Positions 46,816 to 53,954 of a stretch of 64,000 nucleotides of DNA are shown in pieces. The DNA is taken from positions 1-64,000 of the forward strand of contig JAZOMZ010000017.1 of NCBI GenBank assembly GCA_045654205.1, written 5' to 3'. The stretch comes from Enterocola sp045654205. Its GTDB lineage: Bacteria; Bacteroidota; Bacteroidia; Bacteroidales; Paludibacteraceae. Below the pieces are notes generated by a model. That model was not told where the DNA came from, searched no databases, and saw nothing but the letters and a program-made list of their open reading frames with translations. Every line of letters starts with the position of its first letter. Positions within the stretch are counted from its first letter, which is position 1. The position numbers and the translations under genes are program-made.

Positions 46816-47389
46816 TCTCAAATTCTTCTATTTTGTTTCTATTTGCTAACAAATAATCTATGTCATCGTAGCCATTAAGGAAACATTCCTTTTTGTAGGC
46901 GTTGATTTCAAAGTGTTCGGTGGTGCCAGTGGCATCGTTGGTTACGGTTTGAGCCTCTAGGCATACAGAAACAGTGGTTTTATTGTTGTTTTCAATGCTT
47001 GAAAATAGTTCCGCAAGGAAATTTTCGCTTACCACGATTGGCAAAACGCCGTTGTTCATGGCATTGTTTTTGAAAATATCGGCAAAGAAACTAGAAATCA
47101 CCACTTTAAAACCATATCCTGCCACAGCCCAAGCTGCATGTTCACGAGAAGAGCCACTACCAAAGTTCTTTCCTGCCACTAAAATAGTGCCAGAATAGTT
47201 TGGATTGTTTAGTACAAACGAATTAATAGGGTTTCCCTCTTTGTCGAAACGCCAATCTCGAAACAAATTGTCGCCAAAGCCCTCTTTTGAGGTTGCTTTA
47301 AGGAAACGCGCTGGTACTATTTGGTCTGTATCCACATTTTCCAAAGGAAGTGGAATGCAGGTTGATGTTATGTTGTTTATTTTTTCCAT
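46799..47389 (-). CDS. leuD: 3-isopropylmalate dehydratase small subunit (LeuD)
   Basis: This 196-residue swivel-domain protein contains N-V-D-T-D-Q-I-V-P-A-R near 18-28 and G-S-G-S-S-R-E-H-A near 76-84. It works with LeuC to isomerise isopropylmalate. Its end overlaps the next gene by 17 bp. Confidence 0.96.
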   Translation of the reverse strand: MEKINNITSTCIPLPLENVDTDQIVPARFLKATSKEGFGDNLFRDWRFDKEGNPINSFVLNNPNYSGTILVAGKNFGSGSSREHAAWAVAGYGFKVVISSFFADIFKNNAMNNGVLPIVVSENFLAELFSSIENNNKTTVSVCLEAQTVTNDATGTTEHFEINAYKKECFLNGYDDIDYLLANRNKIEEFENDKNT

Positions 47390-47413
47390 TTTTATATTTT
47401 TTTGATAGAAAAA

Positions 47414-47450
47414 CTCGCTACGCTCGGATGCACACCCTATGGGCGTCCCT
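47414..47450. repeat. Dispersed intergenic repeat, family B
   Basis: A CTCGCTACGCTCGG-TGCACACCCTATGGGCGT sequence lies in the 86-bp gap between leuC and leuD. A similar sequence in the opposite sense is at 52671-52705. Confidence 0.7.
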
Positions 47451-47475
47451 ACACTTTACTAACTTCGGGCGTGGT

Positions 47476-48855
47476 TTATACACCTAATTTACCATCAATC
47501 GCAACTCTTGCGGCGGTGAGTGGTGATGCAAGGATGGTGCGCGCACCAGGACCTTGACGCCCCTCAAAGTTACGATTACTTGTGGAAACAGAGTATTTTC
47601 CTGCAGGAATTTTATCCTCATTCATTGCAAGACAAGCAGAACAGCCTGGTTGACGAAGCTCGAATCCTGCTTCTGTAAGGATATCCAATATACCCTCATC
47701 TATTATTTGCTGACGCACCTTCCACGAACCTGGCACAAGCCAAGCAGTGATATTGTCTGCTTTCTTTTTGCCTTTTACATAATTTGCAAACACTCTAAAA
47801 TCTTCTATTCTACCGTTGGTACAACTTCCCAAGAAAACATAGTCAATTTGTTTGCCGATTAGGCTTTCTCCTGGTTTAAATCCCATATAATCAAGAGATT
47901 TAAGGAACGACGCCCTACCCGCTTCGTCTATGCTTTCAAGCGTTGGAATATTGCCAGTTATTGGCATTGCCATACCTGGATTTGTACCGTAGGTAATCAT
48001 TGGCTCAATATCATCTGCGTAGAATGTAATCTCACGGTCAAAGACTGCATCATCATCGCTTTTTAAGGTTTTCCAATATTCAAGAGCTTTGTCCCACGCC
48101 TCACCTTTTGGAGCAAAATCTGTACCTTTTATATAATTAAATGTGGTTTCGTCTGGAGCAATCATTCCACCACGAGCACCCATTTCAATAGAAAGATTAC
48201 AAAGTGTCAAACGACCTTCCATACTCATATTTCTTACCACTTCACCCGCATATTCCACAAAATAACCTGTTGCACCGCCTGTGGTAAGCTTCATCATCAT
48301 ATAAAGTGCCACATCTTTTGGTGTAACGCCTTCTTTTAGCGAACCTTCGAAGTTAATTCTCATAGTTTTTGGTCGAGATTGGAACACACATTGTGTAGCA
48401 AGCACCATTTCCACCTCTGATGTGCCAATACCAAATGCCACGGCCCCCATTGCTCCGTGTGTGGATGTGTGTGAGTCGCCACAAACTATAGTCATACCAG
48501 GTAGTGAAAGACCATTTTCTGGTCCTACCACGTGAATTACACCATTTTTAGGGTGCCCCATTGGGAAATATTCAGTGCCAAATTCCTTAGCGTTTTTGTC
48601 AAGCGTTTCTACCTGATTTTTAGACACTGGGTCTGTAATCGGTTTGTCTTGATTGAGCGTTGGAATATTGTGGTCTGGGATACAAGTAATTTGCTGCGGA
48701 CGAAACACTTTTAGTCCTCTTTTTCTAAGTCCGTCAAATGCTTGTGGACTTGTCACCTCATGACAATACATGCGGTCTATATAAAGTTGTGTAGGTCCGT
48801 CAGGAACCTGACTTACTACGTGAGCATCCCAAAGTTTGTCAAATAATGTGTACAT
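47476..48855 (-). CDS. leuC: 3-isopropylmalate dehydratase large subunit (LeuC)
   Basis: This 459-residue aconitase-family protein carries the 4Fe-4S cluster ligands in G-S-C-T-N-G-R near 344 and G-C-S-A-C-L near 405. Other marks are C-G-D-S-H-T-S-T-H-G near 126 and F-E-G-R-Q-G-P-G-A-R-T near 430. It forms the heterodimer with LeuD. A heptamer array lies just upstream of its ATG. Confidence 0.97.
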   Translation of the reverse strand: MYTLFDKLWDAHVVSQVPDGPTQLYIDRMYCHEVTSPQAFDGLRKRGLKVFRPQQITCIPDHNIPTLNQDKPITDPVSKNQVETLDKNAKEFGTEYFPMGHPKNGVIHVVGPENGLSLPGMTIVCGDSHTSTHGAMGAVAFGIGTSEVEMVLATQCVFQSRPKTMRINFEGSLKEGVTPKDVALYMMMKLTTGGATGYFVEYAGEVVRNMSMEGRLTLCNLSIEMGARGGMIAPDETTFNYIKGTDFAPKGEAWDKALEYWKTLKSDDDAVFDREITFYADDIEPMITYGTNPGMAMPITGNIPTLESIDEAGRASFLKSLDYMGFKPGESLIGKQIDYVFLGSCTNGRIEDFRVFANYVKGKKKADNITAWLVPGSWKVRQQIIDEGILDILTEAGFELRQPGCSACLAMNEDKIPAGKYSVSTSNRNFEGRQGPGARTILASPLTAARVAIDGKLGV

Positions 48856-48866
48856 ATTTTTAAATA

Positions 48867-48912
48867 GTTAGGAGTTAGGAGTTAGGAGTTAGGAATTAGG
48901 AGTTAGGAGTTA
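48867..48912. repeat. Heptamer repeat array (TTAGGAR)n
   Basis: Six to seven TTAGGAG/TTAGGAA units lie 12 bp upstream of leuC. The AGGAG core looks like a Shine-Dalgarno sequence, but the spacing to the start codon is too long for it to act as one. Confidence 0.9.
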
Positions 48913-48949
48913 AACTTCCTTTTCCAATATTTTTAAAATTATCTTCCCT

Positions 48950-49073
48950 AAAAATTGAATTTAAAGGAGGGAGTTTTAGACTTGCGTAGCCTGAACAACC
49001 GGAGTTTAGTTAACCTAAATGAGGATTGTGAGGGCAAGCAAGGCGACAAAATCACCCTTTAAATTCGATTTTT
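48950..49073. repeat. Palindromic MITE-like element between leuA and leuC
   Basis: Terminal inverted repeats of about 22 bases (48950-48971 and 49051-49073) enclose a centre that is itself near-palindromic (TTTAGTTAACCTAAA, 49005-49019) with further inner complementarity (CTTGC and GCAAG). The element abuts the leuA stop. A partial match to its left arm (TTTAAAGGAGGGA) is found near 36842. Confidence 0.65.
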
Positions 49074-50564
49074 TCAAAATTTGTTTATTGCGTCTATATA
49101 CGCCTCTACCGAAGCAACAACTATATCAGTATCTGCTCCGAAGCCATAATACACCTTATTATTATGTAATACTTGCATGTGCACTTTACCCATATCGTCG
49201 CTACCACGGTCGATAGCTTGAATGGTAAATTCTTGAAGCACCATTTCTCGTTTTATAATTTGTTTTACCGCTGTAATGGCAGCATCGACTGGACCATTAC
49301 CGAATGAAGAAGCCTCAAATTTTTCGCCAGAGATGATTAGTGAAATTTGCGCCTCAGATTTTACTCCTTTACCAGATGTAACTTTCAGAAAATCAAGCTG
49401 AATACGTTTTGCTTTTGAAGCTTCTTGTCCTGCAAGAAGAAGAATATCTGCATCGTTAATATTTTTCTTTTTATCGGCTAAAGCAAGGAACTTTTGATAA
49501 AGTTCGTCTAGTTTTTCACCTTCTGCCTCCACTCCAAGCACGTTTAAACGATGTTTTAGCGCAGCGCGACCACTACGAGCAGTAAGAACGATAGAATTGT
49601 CGTCGATACCCACGTCTTTTGGGTCGATAATTTCGTAGGTTTGAATATTTTTAAGCACGCCATCTTGGTGAATACCAGATGAATGCGCAAAAGCATTGCG
49701 ACCAACGATAGCTTTGTTTGCCTGAATAGGCATATTCATAAGGTTTGAAACCAAACGACTAGTTGAAACAATCTTTTGCGTATTAATATTGGTGTCAAGA
49801 CCTAGATTTTTATGACATTTTAAAATCATAGCAATCTCTTCCAAAGAGGTATTACCAGCACGCTCGCCTATCCCGTTTATTGTCACTTCCACTTGACGTG
49901 CACCGTTAAGCACACCAGCCATAGTATTTGCAGTGGCCATACCCAAATCGTTGTGACAGTGGGTAGAAATAATTGCTTTGTCGATGTTTGACACATTTTC
50001 CATTAGGTACTTGATTTTTGCACCAAATTCGTCTGGAAGACAATATCCTGTGGTATCTGGAATATTTACAACTGTTGCGCCAGCATTAATAACAGCCTCC
50101 ACCACGCGTGCAAGGTACTCATTGTCTGTTCTGCCAGCATCTTCACAGTAAAATTCTACATCTTCAACGTATTTTTTTGCATATTTTGTAGCTGCAATGG
50201 CACGCTCCAATATTTCATCTCTATTTGAGTTGAATTTATATTGAATGTGATAATCCGATGTGCCAATACCTGTGTGAATACGCTTGTTTTTTGCATATTT
50301 GAGTGCCTCAACGGCAATGTCGATGTCTTTTTGAACTCCGCGTGTAAGCGCGCAAATAGTAGGCCAAGTAACAGCCTTAGAAATTTCTACAACTGAGTTG
50401 AAATCGCCAGGAGAAGACACTGGGAAACCAGCCTCAATAATATCCACACCAAGTGCTTCAAGTGCTTTTGCCACCTGAATTTTCTCCACTGTGTTCAACT
50501 GACAGCCCGGCACTTGCTCTCCGTCGCGAAGAGTTGTATCGAAAATAAAAATCTTGTTAGACAT
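49074..50564 (-). CDS. leuA: 2-isopropylmalate synthase (LeuA)
   Basis: This 496-residue enzyme condenses acetyl-CoA with 2-oxoisovalerate, the first step of leucine synthesis. Its N-terminus has D-T-T-L-R-D-G-E-Q-V-P-G, the metal-binding S-T-H-C-H-N-D-L-G-M-A lies near 200, and N-G-I-G-E-R-A-G-N follows. The C-terminal half is the regulatory LeuA dimer domain for leucine feedback. I chose the ATG at 50562-50564 over a TTG 18 bp upstream. It heads the leu operon and is preceded by an attenuator. Confidence 0.95.
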   Translation of the reverse strand: MSNKIFIFDTTLRDGEQVPGCQLNTVEKIQVAKALEALGVDIIEAGFPVSSPGDFNSVVEISKAVTWPTICALTRGVQKDIDIAVEALKYAKNKRIHTGIGTSDYHIQYKFNSNRDEILERAIAATKYAKKYVEDVEFYCEDAGRTDNEYLARVVEAVINAGATVVNIPDTTGYCLPDEFGAKIKYLMENVSNIDKAIISTHCHNDLGMATANTMAGVLNGARQVEVTINGIGERAGNTSLEEIAMILKCHKNLGLDTNINTQKIVSTSRLVSNLMNMPIQANKAIVGRNAFAHSSGIHQDGVLKNIQTYEIIDPKDVGIDDNSIVLTARSGRAALKHRLNVLGVEAEGEKLDELYQKFLALADKKKNINDADILLLAGQEASKAKRIQLDFLKVTSGKGVKSEAQISLIISGEKFEASSFGNGPVDAAITAVKQIIKREMVLQEFTIQAIDRGSDDMGKVHMQVLHNNKVYYGFGADTDIVVASVEAYIDAINKF

Positions 50565-50584
50565 AGTTTTTTCTTTTATCAATC

Positions 50585-50658
50585 GGGCACTTCGACAAGT
50601 TCAGTGACCGTTTTTTTGTTTAGTTGTTTAGACGGTGGCTGAGCCTGTCGAAGCCCCC
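50585..50658. repeat. Inverted pair of REP-like units in the leu leader
   Basis: Two 27-base arms (50585-50611 and 50632-50658) are inverted copies of GGGCACTTCGACAAGTTCAG followed by TGACCGT, with five to six differences. They share TCGACARGYTCAGYSACCG with the repeats near 28760 and 29930. The pair sits between the attenuator and the leuA start. Confidence 0.8.
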
Positions 50659-50661
50659 GAT

Positions 50662-50741
50662 AAAAAATTAAGCCTCTTTTGCTATAGGAAGCAAGAGAGG
50701 CTCATATTTTTGAATTATATATACCAAACTTACTTCCTATT
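50662..50741 (-). promoter_or_regulatory. Transcription attenuator of the leu operon
   Basis: On the leftward message a terminator stem forms between 50702-50691 and 50682-50671 (11 of 12 pairs) followed by UUAAUUUUUU. The earlier segment AAUAGGAAGUAAG (50741-50729), which covers the leader-peptide stop codon, is complementary to CUUGCUUCCUAUA (50695-50683), in the terminator's left arm and loop. The two structures exclude each other. Ribosome stalling at the Ile/Leu codons would free the first segment and allow antitermination; completing the peptide would cover it and allow termination. Confidence 0.85.
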
Positions 50742-50789
50742 ACTTTGTAGCAGGATAATTATGTTTAGTATAATAATAATGTTTTTCAC
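50730..50789 (-). CDS. Leu operon leader peptide
   Basis: A 19-residue frame with a GTG start reads MKNIIIILNIIILLQSNRK. Ten of its residues are Ile or Leu (seven Ile, three Leu), in two runs just before the antiterminator segment. It lies about 23 bases after the predicted transcription start and ends inside the antiterminator arm. This is the pattern of a ribosome-mediated attenuator sensing isoleucine and leucine tRNA charging. No ATG alternative is present. Confidence 0.8.
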   Translation of the reverse strand: MKNIIIILNIIILLQSNRK

Positions 50790-50817
50790 TTTGTTAGTAT
50801 TTTTTCTTTTGCGATAG

Positions 50818-50848
50818 CAAATTTATAGCAATTATTTTATTTAACAAA
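50818..50848 (-). promoter_or_regulatory. Promoter of the leu operon
   Basis: On the minus strand TTTG (50845-50848), 19 bases, then TAAATTTG (50818-50825) match the Bacteroidetes consensus closely. The predicted start near 50812 gives a leader of about 250 bases before leuA. Confidence 0.8.
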
Positions 50849-50898
50849 TAAATTATCAAAAAAAAATGCAGAAGTACACTTTTTATTCAGTTCCTTCT

Positions 50899-51246
50899 TT
50901 ATTTCATTAATTTATTTAGTATTTCAAGGAAGCGTTTTTGCGCAAGAGGCTGCTTATTTTCTTGAAAATTGGCATAATCTTCGTGATAATCACTAAAAAT
51001 ATCGTCGATAAGCTCTTCAAAAGCGGCATCTTCTGCCACCACACGTTTCACAGCAAGGCGACGATAAAATTGCACTGCTTTGAGTTTTTCCTCATAGTTT
51101 TCTGGTTTTTCCATCTCTATAAGATGTTCATTTTGAATAAGATGATAGAAAAAGTGATAAAACTCTTCCCTATCTTTAAACCAAGGGCGCAGCACAGCTA
51201 CAAGGCGTTGGTCTAGTTTTTTTATTTTTAATTGTGTTTCGGTCAT
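50899..51246 (-). CDS. Conserved hypothetical protein
   Basis: This 115-residue protein is mostly helical and charged, with no signal peptide or membrane segment. I do not recognise its family. I start it at the ATG at 51244-51246; the frame continues to a TTG 24 bp further up. It is separated from the leu promoter by about 50 bp and diverges from the M23 lipoprotein gene. The base composition is like its neighbours. Confidence 0.65.
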   Translation of the reverse strand: MTETQLKIKKLDQRLVAVLRPWFKDREEFYHFFYHLIQNEHLIEMEKPENYEEKLKAVQFYRRLAVKRVVAEDAAFEELIDDIFSDYHEDYANFQENKQPLAQKRFLEILNKLMK

Positions 51247-51297
51247 ATTCTCATTAAAATTTGAATGCAAAAATAATAATATTTTATTTAAATTTTG

Positions 51298-51305
51298 TAA
51301 CTTTG
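51298..51305 (+). promoter_or_regulatory. -7 box for the M23 lipoprotein gene
   Basis: TAACTTTG followed by CACC fits the Bacteroidetes -7 element and lies 32 bases before the ATG. No clear -33 element is seen. Confidence 0.6.
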
Positions 51306-51337
51306 CACCTTATTATATAAATTATATAACTATAGCA

Positions 51338-52564
51338 ATGAAATTCACAAATATACTACTAATAATCGGTTTGACACTTGCTTTTGTGGGTTGTAACAAA
51401 CCTAGTGAACAAGAGCAAGAGGAACAAATATTCCAAGAAATTGCAGAAGACAAACTTAATATTGAATATGGGGGCATTATAGTTGATAATTATAATGCTA
51501 TCGACAAACAAATTACTTCTGGCACGGCTGTTTCAAACCTATTTATTAGTGCTGGAGTAGATCCTAGAACTGCTTATCAACTAAATTTCACTCCAGATAG
51601 CATTTTTAGTGCAAAACGCGTAAAAGCAGGTAAAAGTTACACCATTTATCAAACAAAAGATAGCGTAGCAAAGACAGATTATATTGTTTATCACCGTTCA
51701 CTTGTGGAACACGTGGTATTTGACTTTAAGGATTCTTTAAATGTTAGTCTTTATAAAAAGCCTGTTACAACTGTGTCTAAAGTAGATTCTGTGAAAATTG
51801 AATCTTCTATGTGGAATGCTATTGTGGACAATAATCTAAATCTTGGCCTTGCAGGCGAACTTTCTGAAATTTATGCTTGGGTAATAGACTTCTTTGGCAT
51901 TCAAGCAGGCGACGGATTCAAAGTTTATTATGATGAAAATTATGTAGACAGCACATCTGTGGGAATAAGTAAAATTCACGCGGCTGTGTTTACACACAAT
52001 AAGCAACAATATTATGCTTATAACTACGAAAAAGGTGAAACAAGTGGTTTTTGGGACGAAAAAGGTAATAGTTTAAAGAAAGCTTTCTTAAAAGCTCCAC
52101 TTAAATTTACTCGTATTTCTTCTGGATTTACATACGCGCGCAAACACCCTGTGTATAAGGTAGTTCGTCCTCATACAGGTGTGGATTATGCTGCTCCTAA
52201 AGGCACTCCTGTAATGTCTATCGGTGATGGTAAAGTTACACTTCGTCAATGGAAAGGTGGCGGAGGCAATACCGTATATATTAAACACAATAGCGTGTAT
52301 AGCACTGGTTATCTGCACCTTTCTGCTTATGCAAAAGGTTTGAAGGTTGGCGACAGAGTAAAACAAGGACAAGTGATTGGTTATGTGGGTAGCACCGGTG
52401 CTTCTACTGGTCCGCACTTAGACTTTAGGGTTTGGAAAAACGGCACTCCTATCAACCCTCTTAAAATGGAATCGCCTTCTGTTGCTCCTATCCCAGAAAA
52501 ATACATGGAAGAATTTAAACAAGTGCGCGACTCACTTAATGAGGAGTTAGGAGTTAGGAATTAG
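51338..52564 (+). CDS. Peptidase M23 (LytM) lipoprotein
   Basis: This 408-residue protein has a lipoprotein signal with lipobox F-V-G-C (Cys19). The middle part is about 240 residues of mixed fold with an OapA/LysM-like start. The C-terminal M23 domain has H279-x3-D283, His327 in Y-L-H-L-S, and G-P-H-L-D-F at 358-363. In most M23 enzymes this last motif is H-x-H; here the zinc-ligand position is Asp362, which may lower or abolish activity. It probably acts on, or regulates enzymes of, cell-wall peptide bridges in the periplasm. Its last residues come from a heptamer repeat. Confidence 0.88.
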   Translation: MKFTNILLIIGLTLAFVGCNKPSEQEQEEQIFQEIAEDKLNIEYGGIIVDNYNAIDKQITSGTAVSNLFISAGVDPRTAYQLNFTPDSIFSAKRVKAGKSYTIYQTKDSVAKTDYIVYHRSLVEHVVFDFKDSLNVSLYKKPVTTVSKVDSVKIESSMWNAIVDNNLNLGLAGELSEIYAWVIDFFGIQAGDGFKVYYDENYVDSTSVGISKIHAAVFTHNKQQYYAYNYEKGETSGFWDEKGNSLKKAFLKAPLKFTRISSGFTYARKHPVYKVVRPHTGVDYAAPKGTPVMSIGDGKVTLRQWKGGGGNTVYIKHNSVYSTGYLHLSAYAKGLKVGDRVKQGQVIGYVGSTGASTGPHLDFRVWKNGTPINPLKMESPSVAPIPEKYMEEFKQVRDSLNEELGVRN

Positions 52565-52569
52565 GAGTT
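52541..52569. repeat. Heptamer repeat array (TTAGGAR)n
   Basis: Four units (GAGGAG TTAGGAG TTAGGAA TTAGGAG) span the stop codon of the M23 gene. The terminal residues Glu-Leu-Gly-Val-Arg-Asn are read from repeat units. Confidence 0.85.
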
Positions 52570-52582
52570 TTGCGAGTAATTT

Positions 52583-52599
52583 AACCCACATAGTGGGTT
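52583..52599 (+). terminator. Possible terminator after the M23 gene
   Basis: AACCCAC and GTGGGTT form a 7-bp stem with a 3-base loop followed by TTATCTTAATT. The T-run is poor, so it may only weaken read-through into rseC. Downstream of it, a second hairpin-prone segment (GTAGGCAGGTGTC to GACGCCTGT) and the family B repeat fill the space to 52707. Confidence 0.4.
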
Positions 52600-52670
52600 T
52601 ATCTTAATTGTAGGCAGGTGTCAGAGGAGCAAAGCGACGGCGACGCCTGTATAAAACAACCAAACAAAGG

Positions 52671-52705
52671 CACGCCCTTAGGGTGTGCAACCGAGCGAAA
52701 GCGAG
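52671..52705. repeat. Dispersed intergenic repeat, family B
   Basis: CACGCCCTTAGGGTGTGCAA followed by CCGAGCGAAAGCGAG is the reverse counterpart of the sequence at 47414-47450. It lies just before the rseC start codon. Confidence 0.7.
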
Positions 52706-52707
52706 CA

Positions 52708-53118
52708 ATGAAAGAGCATAAGGGAAATATAACAAAAATCAACGGCAACACCGTGACTGTAAAGGTATTGCAATTGTCGGCTTGTGCTCATTGCGAGGGG
52801 AAGAAATTTTGCACGTTGGCAGAGAGCAAAGAAAAAGAGATAAAGATATATGACCCAAACGCAAGTGCATATAGCATTGGCGAAGAGGTGCAAATTGTTG
52901 CTCAACAAAAACAACTTTTCACTGCTGTGCTTTGGGCATACATTATGCCACTTATATTATTATTTATAGGTGTGGGTGCGGGAACGCTGTTAAATTTACC
53001 AGAAGTACACTCTGCCCTACTTGGCATTGCTGCCGTGGCCATTTATTACGTATTTCTGATGGCAATAAACAAGATATTGAGTAAAAGTTTAGAATTTAAA
53101 ATAAGTAAAATTCAATGA
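52708..53118 (+). CDS. rseC: SoxR-reducing system/RseC family protein
   Basis: This 136-residue protein has an N-terminal cysteine motif C-A-H-C-x6-C (near 29-39) and two membrane helices near 72-92 and 101-121. The open frame runs upstream of 52708, but that part comes from intergenic repeats, so I use the ATG at 52708. RseC-family proteins commonly head rnf operons and are thought to link Rnf to SoxR reduction. It overlaps rnfB as ATGA. Confidence 0.88.
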   Translation: MKEHKGNITKINGNTVTVKVLQLSACAHCEGKKFCTLAESKEKEIKIYDPNASAYSIGEEVQIVAQQKQLFTAVLWAYIMPLILLFIGVGAGTLLNLPEVHSALLGIAAVAIYYVFLMAINKILSKSLEFKISKIQ

Positions 53119-53954
53119 ATATAATTTTAATTTCACTAATTGTATTGGGCTCTATAGGCATTGTAGCTGCGGTGATTTTGTATTTCGTGGCTAAGAAGTT
53201 CTATGTGGAAGAAAACCCAAAAATTTCGGAGATAGAGAGTGTGCTTCCTGGAGCAAACTGCGGTGGTTGTGGATTCGCCGGCTGCAAAAACTTTGCAACG
53301 GCTTGCGTTTCTGCCACCGAACTGGGCGACTTGAGATGTCCTGCGGGCGGAAATGCAGCAATGAACGCCATTGCACAAATTTTGGGAGTAACGGTGGCAG
53401 AAACCAAGCCTAAAGTGGCAGTGCTACGCTGTGCGGGTACCTGCGCTGTTCGTCCTCGCACCTCTCACTACAACGGCGTGCAATCTTGTGCCATTGCCAC
53501 TGCCACTTTCGCCGGCGAAACAGGCTGCTCTTTCGGGTGCATAGGATTTGGCGATTGTGCAAAAGCATGTTCATTCGGAGCCATTTCAGTGAACCCAGAA
53601 ACGGGTCTTGCAGAAGTCGATGAAGATAAATGTACTGCCTGCGGTGCTTGTGTAAAAGCTTGTCCTAAAGGCATTTTAGAATTGAGATTTAAAGGTCCAA
53701 AGAGCAGAAGAATCTATGTTTCTTGCGCCAACAAAGATAAAGGAGCAAAAGCTCGCAAAGCCTGCAGCGCAGCATGTATTGGTTGTGGAAAATGTGTGAA
53801 AGAATGCCCATTTGGAGCAATTACACTTGAAAACAACCTTGCTTATATCGACAACAACCTTTGCCGTTTGTGCAAAAAATGTGTGGTAGCATGCCCTACA
53901 GGTGCAATACAAGCGTTAAACTTCCCAGTAATTAAGAAAGATGAAAACATTTAA
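53115..53954 (+). CDS. rnfB: Electron transport complex subunit RnfB
   Basis: This 279-residue iron-sulfur protein has an N-terminal membrane helix (3-25), a 4Fe-4S domain with C49, C52, C57 and C75 (motif C-G-G-C-G-F-A-G-C), and several ferredoxin-type clusters in the C-terminal half, for example C-T-A-C-G-A-C-V-K-A-C-P near 170 and C-R-L-C-K-K-C-V-V-A-C-P near 255. It is the electron entry subunit of the Rnf ion-pumping ferredoxin:NAD oxidoreductase. It overlaps rnfC by 14 bp. Confidence 0.96.
   Translation: MNIILISLIVLGSIGIVAAVILYFVAKKFYVEENPKISEIESVLPGANCGGCGFAGCKNFATACVSATELGDLRCPAGGNAAMNAIAQILGVTVAETKPKVAVLRCAGTCAVRPRTSHYNGVQSCAIATATFAGETGCSFGCIGFGDCAKACSFGAISVNPETGLAEVDEDKCTACGACVKACPKGILELRFKGPKSRRIYVSCANKDKGAKARKACSAACIGCGKCVKECPFGAITLENNLAYIDNNLCRLCKKCVVACPTGAIQALNFPVIKKDENI

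Noticed and set aside
48867..48912. Shine-Dalgarno site for leuC from the AGGAG units
   Set aside because: The nearest unit is more than 10 bases too far from the start codon, and genes here seldom use such sites.
50635..50817. Plus-strand 60-codon frame in the leu leader
   Set aside because: It is the reverse of the REP pair, terminator and leader peptide, which explain the sequence better.
52618..52707. A longer N-terminus for RseC
   Set aside because: The extra 30 residues are encoded by dispersed intergenic repeat sequence and do not resemble the family.
53136..53674. Minus-strand frames inside rnfB
   Set aside because: They are antisense to the Cys-rich conserved rnfB and show no domain.
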